A stretch of DNA of 22,918 nucleotides from a virus, in IMG/VR virus record IMGVR_UViG_3300033148_002811, positions 19,550-42,467 of that record, one strand, 5' to 3'. The position numbers and the translations under genes were made by a program. Shown piece by piece: positions 1 through 6,285 of the stretch (its first letter is position 1; every line of letters begins with the position of its first letter). Under the pieces are notes generated by a model that saw nothing but the letters and a program-made list of their open reading frames with translations, made no database searches and was not told the origin of the DNA.

Positions 1-1
1 C

Positions 2-265
2 CCCGGGTGGGAGCTTGGTACGGGCAGGCCGACCCGCGTATGGCGCCCCGAGGTCACCATCGACAAGCTCAAGGCCACCGCCAAGAAGCTCAAGAAGCCC
101 GTTGGCGATGTGACGGTCAAGACGAAGCCGCGCATGGCGACGCTGCCGGCGCTAGAGAAGAAATGGGGAAAGTCAAAGGCCGTCAGGGACGCATTCAAGG
201 GCTTGTGGGAAAGCAAGCCAGGGAGTCCGAAGCTGGTCAGGAAGAAGGAGGAGAAGGATGCCTGA
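2..265 (+). CDS. C-terminal fragment of a phage protein, possibly Cas4/RecB-like exonuclease
   Basis: This reading frame is open from the window edge and ends at the TGA at 263-265, so only about 87 C-terminal residues are seen and the start is missing. The fragment is Lys-rich and ends with a KPGSPKLV stretch followed by a charged tail. Similar GSPxLV tails occur at the ends of phage Cas4/RecB-like exonucleases of the DUF2800 type, and the position just before a possible ssDNA-binding protein and RusA suits a recombination nuclease. No catalytic residues are in view, so that identity is an inference. Its last codons overlap the start of the next gene at 258, which suggests translational coupling. 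Confidence 0.5.
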   Translation, partial: PGWELGTGRPTRVWRPEVTIDKLKATAKKLKKPVGDVTVKTKPRMATLPALEKKWGKSKAVRDAFKGLWESKPGSPKLVRKKEEKDA

Positions 266-803
266 GGAACAGGTACAGGAGCAACAGGAGGAGACGCAGC
301 CGGAAGACTTGTGCTTTGATCGCTATGGCGGTCGTGTGGTCGGACAAGCCGTGTCGCAGTCGCAGAAGGGCTACTACCAGCTGGCCGCGACGTGCCTGCT
401 TGAGAGCGCTCAGGAGCGCGCGCGAGGTCCGTACAAGGCGCTGCCCGAATCCGTGACGGTCACAGCGTACATCATGCTCTCGGGCTCGAACGGCCGCAAC
501 GAGAAGCAGTGTCAAGCCCTCAAGGACGCGCTCGGGTGGGACGCTGACGAGGACCCGGTGAACGCCCTCGCGCGGCTTCAGAACACCGACTACTCGGAGC
601 AGGAGGTCAGCTTCAAGGTCGGCGACGAGGATGACAAGGACGGCAACCCGGTTCGCCGTATCCAGTGGATCAACCGCAGGGGCGTCGCGAAGAGCAGCGC
701 AAAGAAGCTCAAAGAAATGGGCGAGGGCTGGACGGCGCTCGGCCCGCAGCCGGACCTTCCGACCGACGAGACGCCGGGGGAAGCAGCGCAAGCGACGTAC
801 TAG
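258..803 (+). CDS. Putative phage ssDNA-binding protein (DUF669-like)
   Basis: The 181-residue acidic protein starts at ATG 258 behind a strong purine-rich Shine-Dalgarno (AAGGAGGAGAAGG). The middle has a short 'alkdaLGWdadED' segment (about residues 88-98) and then a segment with 'EVSFKVGDED-KDGNPVRRIQWIN'-like composition (about 113-138). That order, a small domain with a LGW turn followed by a strand pair ending in a W-x-N, is typical of DUF669-type single-stranded DNA-binding proteins near phage recombinases. The tail is acidic and Pro-rich, as in many SSBs. It overlaps the preceding gene by 8 bases and lies upstream of rusA. Family assignment is from pattern memory only; it could be an unrelated unknown. 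Confidence 0.6.
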   Translation: MPEEQVQEQQEETQPEDLCFDRYGGRVVGQAVSQSQKGYYQLAATCLLESAQERARGPYKALPESVTVTAYIMLSGSNGRNEKQCQALKDALGWDADEDPVNALARLQNTDYSEQEVSFKVGDEDDKDGNPVRRIQWINRRGVAKSSAKKLKEMGEGWTALGPQPDLPTDETPGEAAQATY

Positions 804-812
804 GGGATAGGC

Positions 813-1208
813 ATGCCCGCCCTTTCGTTCATGAAGTGCTGGAAAGCCGAGGTTCGCTCCGGGGAGAAAAGACAGACTATCCGCCGGAAGGGCCAGCGTG
901 ACTACAAGGTCGGTGATACGCTCTATCTCTACGCCAGCATGAGAACGAAGCAATGCGAGAGCTTGGGGCAGGCATCGTGTCGTGGCCTCGCGTATGTGCT
1001 TCGCCTAGCCCCCCGCAAGTGGCGATTCATCCGGCAAGAGGGCGCACCCAACGCCGCGTTCGACGCGGCGAAGTCCTGCGTGTGTTGGCGTGGGACGCGC
1101 CAGTACAGAAAGAAAGGAGACGAGCCGTGGCGAAGAAGAAAGACCTGGCCAAGGAGAAGGAACGCAAGCAGGCCAAAACAGACTACCAGAAACATCTCGA
1201 CGCAGTGA
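813..1208 (+). CDS. ASCH/PUA-like domain protein
   Basis: Starts at ATG 813 after AGGGGATAG. Residues 1-50 carry the pattern of small ASCH-like (PUA-fold) phage proteins: a short strand, 'GEKRQTIRRKG', then 'YKVGDTLYLYASMRTKQC', where the kTqTIR and kvGDtlylY blocks line the putative nucleic-acid-binding cleft. ASCH proteins are thought to bind RNA or modified nucleotides; a specific job here is unknown. The end is odd: beyond about residue 90 the sequence becomes Arg/Trp-rich and unlike the family, and the frame overlaps the next gene (GTG 1127) by 82 bases. The true protein may be shorter, or a frameshift may have replaced its C-terminus. Confidence 0.6.
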   Translation: MPALSFMKCWKAEVRSGEKRQTIRRKGQRDYKVGDTLYLYASMRTKQCESLGQASCRGLAYVLRLAPRKWRFIRQEGAPNAAFDAAKSCVCWRGTRQYRKKGDEPWRRRKTWPRRRNASRPKQTTRNISTQ

Positions 1209-1495
1209 TGGAGTTGAAGACCATGACGGACACGCCCGCGTGGCAGGCCTACTACCGCATGATACAGAACGAGATCAAGCGGCACGGCGAGGCGGTCCTC
1301 AATGCCGAAAAGTCCCGCGAGGTGATCGCGCATCAGGAGGGCGTGAAGGTGCTTCGCAGCCTGATCCGTCGCGTGAAGGCGCCTATCGACTCGCTCGACA
1401 GTTTCATTCGCGCCATGCCGCTTTTTGTCGGCGACATGAAAATGCGGGCCGAGTGGAACGCTGCGTTGGGAAAGGTCGAACTGAGGACCGTATGA
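1127..1495 (+). CDS. Hypothetical helical phage protein
   Basis: I start this 122-residue protein at GTG 1127, which is 7 bases after an AAAGGAG ribosome-binding site; the upstream extension of the frame (ATG 953) gives implausible Arg/Pro-rich sequence. The N-terminus is very basic (KKK, KEKERK), followed by long amphipathic helices with 'TPAWQAYY' near residue 38 and a 'HQEGVKVLRSLI' stretch near residue 74. Small phage proteins with a W-containing helix followed by a QG- or QEG-type helix are common, but no function is known to me. It ends in an ATGA overlap with rusA, so it is probably co-translated with it. Confidence 0.65.
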   Translation: MAKKKDLAKEKERKQAKTDYQKHLDAVMELKTMTDTPAWQAYYRMIQNEIKRHGEAVLNAEKSREVIAHQEGVKVLRSLIRRVKAPIDSLDSFIRAMPLFVGDMKMRAEWNAALGKVELRTV

Positions 1496-1860
1496 CGCCC
1501 TACGAGACGACACTCAATCTCCGACTCGTCAATCCCACGAATGATCGGGGGCATTGGGGAAAGGAGGCCGGTCGAGCCGACAAGCAGACGCGGAAGGTGA
1601 TAGTGCGACTGGCAAACGCGCGTATGGGAGGGGCCATCCCCCCGGCCCCTCCCTTTAGGGTCACGATCACGAGACTGTATCCGCCCAGGGCGCAACCGAT
1701 GGACAAGGACAATCTTGCCGCCGCCTGCAAGCACGTTCAGGACGCAATCGCGACGACGCTCGGCGTTGACGACGGCGACAAGAAGGCCTTTGACCCGCAC
1801 TACCGACAGGAACGCGCCGAGAAGTACGGCGTGAGGATCAGGATTGAGAGGAAGCCATGA
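1492..1860 (+). CDS. rusA: RusA-family Holliday junction resolvase
   Basis: RusA enzymes are small dimeric metal-dependent endonucleases that cut four-way DNA junctions made during recombination and replication. The 122-residue length is normal for the family (about 120). The diagnostic part is the segment after 'YPPRAQPMDKDN': the acidic DxDN motif, a helix with 'KHVQDAIATTLGV', then 'DDGDKKAF', which matches the catalytic Asp cluster of RusA (DxDN... lDal...gvi.DD). Start ATG 1492 overlaps the stop of the preceding gene (ATGA), and the ATG of the next gene overlaps its own stop. It lies among recombination and replication genes, as is usual in phages. Confidence 0.88.
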   Translation: MTPYETTLNLRLVNPTNDRGHWGKEAGRADKQTRKVIVRLANARMGGAIPPAPPFRVTITRLYPPRAQPMDKDNLAAACKHVQDAIATTLGVDDGDKKAFDPHYRQERAEKYGVRIRIERKP

Positions 1861-2045
1861 CTTTCAAGACGAGCTCACAGATGTATGACGAGATCATAGA
1901 GGTCTCGGACAAGATTTGCACCGAATGGGAGATCGACTTCCTCGAAAGCATCGGGCCGCACCTGAAGCATGTTGGCGCGATCTCCGACAAACAGCGCGCC
2001 GTCTTGGAACGCATCTACGCAAAGGCATGCAGGAGCCCCTACTAA
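1857..2045 (+). CDS. Small hypothetical phage protein
   Basis: A 62-residue acidic to neutral protein whose ATG at 1857 overlaps the rusA stop (ATGA). The sequence 'WEIDFLESIGPHL' followed by 'ISDKQRAVLERIYAK' has the look of a small two-helix module found in phage and plasmid proteins near helicases and primases, in which a WE.dFl.si helix precedes a lS.kQ..vL..I helix. Its role is unknown; it may be a protein-protein or DNA-binding accessory. It ends one base before the helicase start, so the two are likely translated as a pair. Confidence 0.7.
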   Translation: MTFKTSSQMYDEIIEVSDKICTEWEIDFLESIGPHLKHVGAISDKQRAVLERIYAKACRSPY

Positions 2046-2046
2046 C

Positions 2047-3549
2047 ATGACCCTCGCCCTCAAGAGCCCCAACTGGCGTTACCCCTCCCGCCGCTGGCAG
2101 GGCGAGGCCTTCGGCGCGGTGCGCAACCACCTACTCGGAGCCTCACCCGTGCCGGCAGTCGTGTCGGCAATCATGGGCGCGGGCAAGTCCCTTCTGATCG
2201 AGGAGCTGTGCGCCGCCGCCCGCCTTCGTCGGAATGAGATCATCGTCGTCTCGACATCGACTCAGCACCTCGTCGAAGACCTGGCCGACGCGATCCGCCA
2301 GAGGACCGGGACGTGCGGCTATTGGTACGGGCGGCGGAAGATGCTCGGTCGCGTCGTCGTGAGCTGCTACGACTCAACGATCCAACTGGCAAAGAAGCTC
2401 GAAAGAGCGGGCAAGAGGGTCGCCCTGTGGATAGCCGACGAGTGTCACCGCACCGAATGCGAGACGGTCCTCAGGGCCTACGAGCAGCTTGCCCCTGCTC
2501 ACGCCATCGGCATGACGGCGACTCCGTTCAGGACCGATGCTCAATGGGAAAGCATCAGCCTCTTCGGCACGCTCCTCTACCGCTACACGGCGGCGCAGGC
2601 CCAGGCGGATAACGTGGTCGTGCCCTGGCGCATCGTCCATTCCGAGACGGGCGGGGAGCTGGACGACGTATGCCTTGAAATGATCCGCTCGGCCGAGGGT
2701 CCGGGCCTTGCGAACGCGGTCAATATCGCTGATGCGGAGGCCTTCGCGAAGCACCTAACCACCTCAGGAATCACATCAGAAGCGGTGCATAGCCGCCAAA
2801 GACGGCAGACTCAGCGACAGATCATCCAGAGACTCAAGGGCGGCAATCTCCGGTGCGTCGTCCACGTCAACATGCTCTCCGAGGGCGCGAACTTCCCCTG
2901 GCTTCGCTGGCTCTGCCTCAGGCGCGAGGTCGAGTCTCGGGTGAGGTTCGTTCAGGAGGTAGGCCGACTTCTCAGGGTAGCGCCGGGAAAGACCGAGGCG
3001 ATCTTCTACGATCCGCACGACCTGTTTGGCACGTTCTCGCTGGCCTACGCTGAAGCATTGGGCGAGGCCCCCGAGAAGCCGGAATGGGAAGGCATCGTGC
3101 CCGAGCCTGAGGAGATCGCGGAGAGGATTCTGGACGCCGACGAGGCTGTGGCGATTGCATGGATTGAATCGGTCGTGCGGACGCTGGTGGTCGCGGCAGA
3201 GACGGCCGGCTTTCCGCTCAGGCGCAAGATCATCAAGAAGGCCGAACGCTTGGCGCCATCGACATTACTTCAGCATATCGCCATGCAGGAACAGATCGGT
3301 GACCTTAACGGGACCATTCCCGGCGACTGGAAGCGCTGTCTTCAGCAAATCATCGACAGGCCCGAGTGCGTCCGCTTCGGTTTCGCAGCGGACCTGCTGA
3401 CGTTGTTTCAGGCTGTCGAGGACACGGGGAACTGGCCGGATATCCAGACTCGCATCCGGCATGTCAAGTTGATCGGGGACGGACAGCTGCAATTCGCAGG
3501 CTGTCACGAGACGTCACAGCCTGTCACAGCTATCGACGGAAGGACGTGA
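2047..3549 (+). CDS. SF2 DEAD/DEAH-type DNA helicase
   Basis: A 500-residue superfamily 2 helicase/ATPase that probably unwinds or remodels branched DNA during phage replication or recombination. Motif I (Walker A) is MGAGKS with Lys47; motif II is DECH at residues 131-134, a DExH variant; motif III-like 'GMTATPFR' follows near residue 157; motif VI is 'QEVGRLLR' from residue 303, with the arginine finger. The C-terminal 180 residues after the second RecA-like domain have no recognised motif. I choose ATG 2047 (AGGAG at 2031-2035) because an upstream extension would overlap the preceding small gene. General architecture resembles the UvsW/RecG-like and type III restriction-like helicases of phages; I cannot separate these. 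Confidence 0.88.
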   Translation: MTLALKSPNWRYPSRRWQGEAFGAVRNHLLGASPVPAVVSAIMGAGKSLLIEELCAAARLRRNEIIVVSTSTQHLVEDLADAIRQRTGTCGYWYGRRKMLGRVVVSCYDSTIQLAKKLERAGKRVALWIADECHRTECETVLRAYEQLAPAHAIGMTATPFRTDAQWESISLFGTLLYRYTAAQAQADNVVVPWRIVHSETGGELDDVCLEMIRSAEGPGLANAVNIADAEAFAKHLTTSGITSEAVHSRQRRQTQRQIIQRLKGGNLRCVVHVNMLSEGANFPWLRWLCLRREVESRVRFVQEVGRLLRVAPGKTEAIFYDPHDLFGTFSLAYAEALGEAPEKPEWEGIVPEPEEIAERILDADEAVAIAWIESVVRTLVVAAETAGFPLRRKIIKKAERLAPSTLLQHIAMQEQIGDLNGTIPGDWKRCLQQIIDRPECVRFGFAADLLTLFQAVEDTGNWPDIQTRIRHVKLIGDGQLQFAGCHETSQPVTAIDGRT

Positions 3550-3609
3550 ATTGGCAATCCGAGAGGGTACGGCGGTCACGGGCGCGCATATGAGGGGACA
3601 CGTCAAGGC

Positions 3610-4728
3610 ATGAAGCTCCGCGTCGGCTCAGTCTCAAGCGGCATAGGCGGCGACGGCGTCGCGTGGCACCCACTCGGGTGGGAGTCCGTGTTCTTCTCCG
3701 AGATTGCGCCGTTCCCATCGGCCGTCCTGGCTCACCGCTTCCCCGACGTGCCGAACCTTGGGGACTTCACCGCCGCCGACTTCTGCGAGCGAGCGCGGAC
3801 GTGCGGCAAGATCGACATCCTGGCTGGCGGCACTCCGTGTCAATCGTTTTCGATAGCTGGCAAGCGCGGAAGTCTTGAGGACGACCGCGGGAACCTGACG
3901 CTCCGCTTTGTGGAGGTAGTCCATGAACTCGACCCAACAATCGTTGTTTGGGAAAACGTGCCCGGCGTCCTCAGCACCAGGGACAACGCTTTCGGATGTT
4001 TCCTCGCTGGAATGGTGGGAGAGTCCGAGTCGCTTGAGAGTGGCCTTGAGCGCGGGCGGTGGCCGAACGCGGGTGTGGTTGTCGGACCCGTCCGAACCCT
4101 CGCATGGCGCGTTCTCGACGCTCAGTACTTCGGCCTGGCCCAGCGTCGGCGCCGCGTGTGTGTCGTTAGCTTCCGTACTCGAGACGGGATCAATCCCGGA
4201 GCGGTACTTCTTGAGCCGGAAAGCCTGCGCCGGGATTCTCCGCCGAGCCGTGAAGCGGGGGCGGGAGTTGCCCGCTCTGTTACGGCAAGCACTGAAGGCT
4301 GTAGCGAAAAAGAGCAGCAGCACTCCTTCATGCGAGAAGACGGCGAGCCGCTGAACCCGCTTGGAATACCAGCGATATCGCCAGCGATCAACGCACGCGA
4401 TTCGAAGGGACCAAGCAGCGACGGACCGCCTTTGATCCCAGTCGCCCCCACCCTCCGCGTCCGCCGCCTGACGCCGCGCGAGTGCGAGCGGCTGCAGGGT
4501 TTCCCGGATGGCTGGACGCGTATCCCGTGGCGCAAGAAGAGCCCAGCGTCCTGCCCCGACGGGCCGCGTTACAAGAGCCTCGGCAACGCGTGGGCGACGA
4601 ACGTCTTTCGCTGGATCGGGTGGCGGATAGAGAAGGTGCTCAAGACCGAGGCCATGGAGGAATTCCCCGACCATGCAACCACCAAGGACACCAAAAGCGG
4701 CAAGGCGAAGAAAAGGGAGACGGCATGA
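3610..4728 (+). CDS. DNA (cytosine-5)-methyltransferase
   Basis: The enzyme transfers a methyl group from S-adenosylmethionine to C5 of cytosine in a specific DNA site. All main motifs are present in order: motif I 'SSGIGG' near the N-terminus, motif IV 'GGTPCQSFS' with the catalytic Cys77, motif VI 'WENVPG' with Glu115, motif VIII 'QRRRR' from residue 178, a variable target-recognition region at about residues 190-280, motif IX 'RLTPRECERLQGFPDGW' and motif X 'SLGNAW'. The 372 residues are typical. No cognate endonuclease is seen, so it looks like an orphan phage methylase, probably protecting phage DNA from host restriction. A 60-base gap with no clear terminator precedes it; its own Shine-Dalgarno is weak. 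Confidence 0.93.
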   Translation: MKLRVGSVSSGIGGDGVAWHPLGWESVFFSEIAPFPSAVLAHRFPDVPNLGDFTAADFCERARTCGKIDILAGGTPCQSFSIAGKRGSLEDDRGNLTLRFVEVVHELDPTIVVWENVPGVLSTRDNAFGCFLAGMVGESESLESGLERGRWPNAGVVVGPVRTLAWRVLDAQYFGLAQRRRRVCVVSFRTRDGINPGAVLLEPESLRRDSPPSREAGAGVARSVTASTEGCSEKEQQHSFMREDGEPLNPLGIPAISPAINARDSKGPSSDGPPLIPVAPTLRVRRLTPRECERLQGFPDGWTRIPWRKKSPASCPDGPRYKSLGNAWATNVFRWIGWRIEKVLKTEAMEEFPDHATTKDTKSGKAKKRETA

Positions 4729-5111
4729 GCAAGGTATGGGAGATCGAGGTTGCCGAGGCCCTGGTCGCGGACCTCTACATGAACCAGGGGCTGGGCGGGC
4801 AGGAGCAGTTCCGCGCCGAGGCGTACCGCCGCCGGCTCGTGTCGCAGATGGCGGGCATCCTGGGGGAGTGCAAGGACGCCCGCGTGGCCGAGATGGAGGG
4901 GGCGCTTGAGGGGGCATGGCCGAGCGAAGCCGACCTCGACTGGCTCATGACGGCATTCCAGCGGGAGCACCCGGACCCGGACATTTGGCTACGTCAGCAC
5001 GCAGAAGACCTGGGGGCCAGGGCCATTGCGAAGGTGATCGTGAGCGTGTGGGAGGCGGGACGGCTCAAAACCGAGAAGGTGCAGAAGACCCTCGCCAAGG
5101 GCGGCGGCTAG
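4725..5111 (+). CDS. Hypothetical protein
   Basis: A 128-residue mostly helical acidic protein. Its ATG at 4725 overlaps the methyltransferase stop (ATGA), and AAAAGGGAG lies just upstream, so it is probably translated together with the methylase. The middle contains 'EADLDWLMTAFQREHPDPDIWLRQH', suggesting a helix-turn-helix-like or purely structural helical fold, and the tail is basic. I do not recognise a family. The context is a run of small accessory genes between methylase and primase. Confidence 0.65.
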   Translation: MSKVWEIEVAEALVADLYMNQGLGGQEQFRAEAYRRRLVSQMAGILGECKDARVAEMEGALEGAWPSEADLDWLMTAFQREHPDPDIWLRQHAEDLGARAIAKVIVSVWEAGRLKTEKVQKTLAKGGG

Positions 5112-5140
5112 GGCAGAGGCGCCAGATGAGGAGGCGCAGG

Positions 5141-5563
5141 ATGGAAAAGTGGCAGGGTGTACACGTAGAGGTCCAATTACCCGAAATGCCGCTGGAGTAT
5201 TGCGGCCCGAACTACGAAGCCGAGTGCCGCGCGCAGTGCGAACAGATAATTCAGCAGATCATGCGGCATGTGGACTTCGTCGGTGACGCAGAGATCAAAG
5301 AGGGCTGGAGTAGCTGGGAACTCGTTCGTAAGGTCGAAGCACTTGAGGCCCGCGTGGTGGAGTTGAAGGAGGCGCTGGAAAAAGCGGCAGAAGAAGACGA
5401 GCACGAAGCGTGGAACTGGGCGCAGTCGAGCGACATGCATGTCCGAGAAAATACCTTCGAGGAGTGGCGGGCTGCGCATCCGTCAGATATGCGCAAGGCG
5501 CTTAAGAAGGACGGAGGCGGCAGCGAGGGCGCATCTCACTGGTCCGGCTTGCCGAGCAGGTAA
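5141..5563 (+). CDS. Hypothetical coiled-coil protein
   Basis: I start at ATG 5141, 6 bases after GAGGAGG; an in-frame ATG at 5126 would place that ribosome-binding site inside the gene. The 140-residue protein is acidic, with a likely coiled coil at about residues 62-90 ('VRKVEALEARVVELKEALEK'-type heptads). The C-terminal 'SHWSGLPSR' is encoded by the first copy of a 59-bp direct repeat whose second copy precedes the primase gene. No family is recognised. Confidence 0.65.
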   Translation: MEKWQGVHVEVQLPEMPLEYCGPNYEAECRAQCEQIIQQIMRHVDFVGDAEIKEGWSSWELVRKVEALEARVVELKEALEKAAEEDEHEAWNWAQSSDMHVRENTFEEWRAAHPSDMRKALKKDGGGSEGASHWSGLPSR

Positions 5564-5587
5564 TCAGAGAGGAGACCACATGAAACT
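5529..5587 (+). repeat. 59-bp direct repeat, copy A
   Basis: This segment runs from the end of the coiled-coil gene through the ribosome-binding site and first codons of the next gene. It aligns without gaps to 6227-6285, with 49 of 59 positions identical by hand count. Shared blocks are CACTGGTCCGGCT, ATCAGAGAGGAG (containing the Shine-Dalgarno) and CATGAAACT (start codon). The two copies flank the Ala/Trp-rich gene. Confidence 0.8.
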
Positions 5588-6281
5588 CTATAAGCTGACC
5601 GATCAGAAGATGCGGACATACAATGACTTTCAATGGGAGCTTGGCCGATGGTATGAAACGAGCGGAGAGGGCGACCTCTGTGGTCCGGGCTGGCTGCACT
5701 TCCACACTAACCCGCTGTTGGCAGTGCTGTTCAACTCAATCCATGCGGACTTCAAGAATCCAAGACTCTTTGAGGCCGAGGGAGAGATAGGCAAACGTAA
5801 CTACAATATCAAAGTGGGATGCAAGCGCGGGCGCGTCGTGAAAGAAATCGAGCTACCAGAGATCACAACAGCACAGCGCGTGCGGTGGGCCATTCTGTGC
5901 TCGTTGGAAGCCTGCGACCAGCCGGAATACAAGCGGTGGGCGGCAGACTGGCTGTCGGAAAAAGACAGGACGGTGGCGGCGGCGTGGGCGGTAGACTGGC
6001 TGTCGGGAAAAGACAGGACGGCGGCGGCGGCGTGCGCGGCGGCAGCGGCGAGGACGGTGGAGGTGCCGTTGGTGGCGGCGGCGGCGGAGGCGAGGACGGC
6101 GGTGTGGGCGGCGGAGGCGGCGGCGTGGGCGACGGCGGCGGCCGCGAGGGCAGCGGCATGGACGGCGAAGGTGGCGAGGACAGCGGAGGCGGCGGCATGG
6201 GCAGCGGAGGCGGCGAGGACGGCAGCGCGCATCCCACTGGTCCGGCTCGCAAAGCAAGCTATCAGAGAGGAGGTCGCATGA
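5580..6281 (+). CDS. Phage protein with conserved N-domain and Ala/Trp-rich repeat tail
   Basis: The 233-residue protein starts at ATG 5580 behind AGAGAGGAG. Residues 1-115 form a compact domain beginning 'MKLYKLTDQ', with 'FQWELGRWYETSGEGDLCGPGWLHFHTNPLLAV', resembling small phage/bacterial domains of the DUF7666 type in which an 'Gx..Y...g...lC..G.H...npl' core recurs. From about residue 119 the chain is a repeat tail: two 16-residue units, WAADWLSEKDRTVAAA and WAVDWLSGKDRTAAAA, then a long run of AAA/AAW/ART triplets. Repetitive (A/W)AA tails are known from phage proteins of this kind and probably form helices or a solenoid. Function unknown. Ends in ATGA overlap with the primase. Confidence 0.75.
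   Translation: MKLYKLTDQKMRTYNDFQWELGRWYETSGEGDLCGPGWLHFHTNPLLAVLFNSIHADFKNPRLFEAEGEIGKRNYNIKVGCKRGRVVKEIELPEITTAQRVRWAILCSLEACDQPEYKRWAADWLSEKDRTVAAAWAVDWLSGKDRTAAAACAAAAARTVEVPLVAAAAEARTAVWAAEAAAWATAAAARAAAWTAKVARTAEAAAWAAEAARTAARIPLVRLAKQAIREEVA
5940..6035 (+). repeat. Tandem 48-bp repeat (two units)
   Basis: Two adjacent 48-bp units (5940-5987 and 5988-6035) encode two 16-residue repeats of the Ala/Trp-rich protein. They differ at only a few bases (for example CAGAC versus TAGAC, GGAAAAAG versus GGGAAAAG, GGTGG versus GGCGG), which points to a recent in-frame duplication. The GGCGG-rich sequence continues to about 6225 as a degenerate simple repeat. Confidence 0.85.
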
Positions 6282-6285
6282 AACT
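6227..6285 (+). repeat. 59-bp direct repeat, copy B
   Basis: Second copy of the segment at 5529-5587. It spans the end of the Ala/Trp-rich gene, the AGAGAGGAGG ribosome-binding site and the start codon of the primase. The distance between copies is 698 bp, almost exactly one gene. Confidence 0.8.

Noticed and set aside
7-456. Plus-strand frame of 149 residues at the left edge
   Set aside because: It is Arg/Gly/Gln-rich and lies over two better frames (the fragment ending at 265 and the gene from 258) with good ribosome-binding site and coupling.
3634-4917. Long minus-strand frame of 427 residues
   Set aside because: It is the antisense shadow of the cytosine methyltransferase, Arg/Pro-rich, with no motifs or ribosome-binding site.
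5853-6257. Several open frames on both strands across the GGCGG repeat
   Set aside because: Simple-repeat DNA lacks stops in any frame. Only the frame from 5580 has a conserved N-terminal domain and a ribosome-binding site.
5529-6285. Direct repeats as phage attachment (att) sites
   Set aside because: They span ribosome-binding sites, differ at 10 positions, and no integrase lies in the window.
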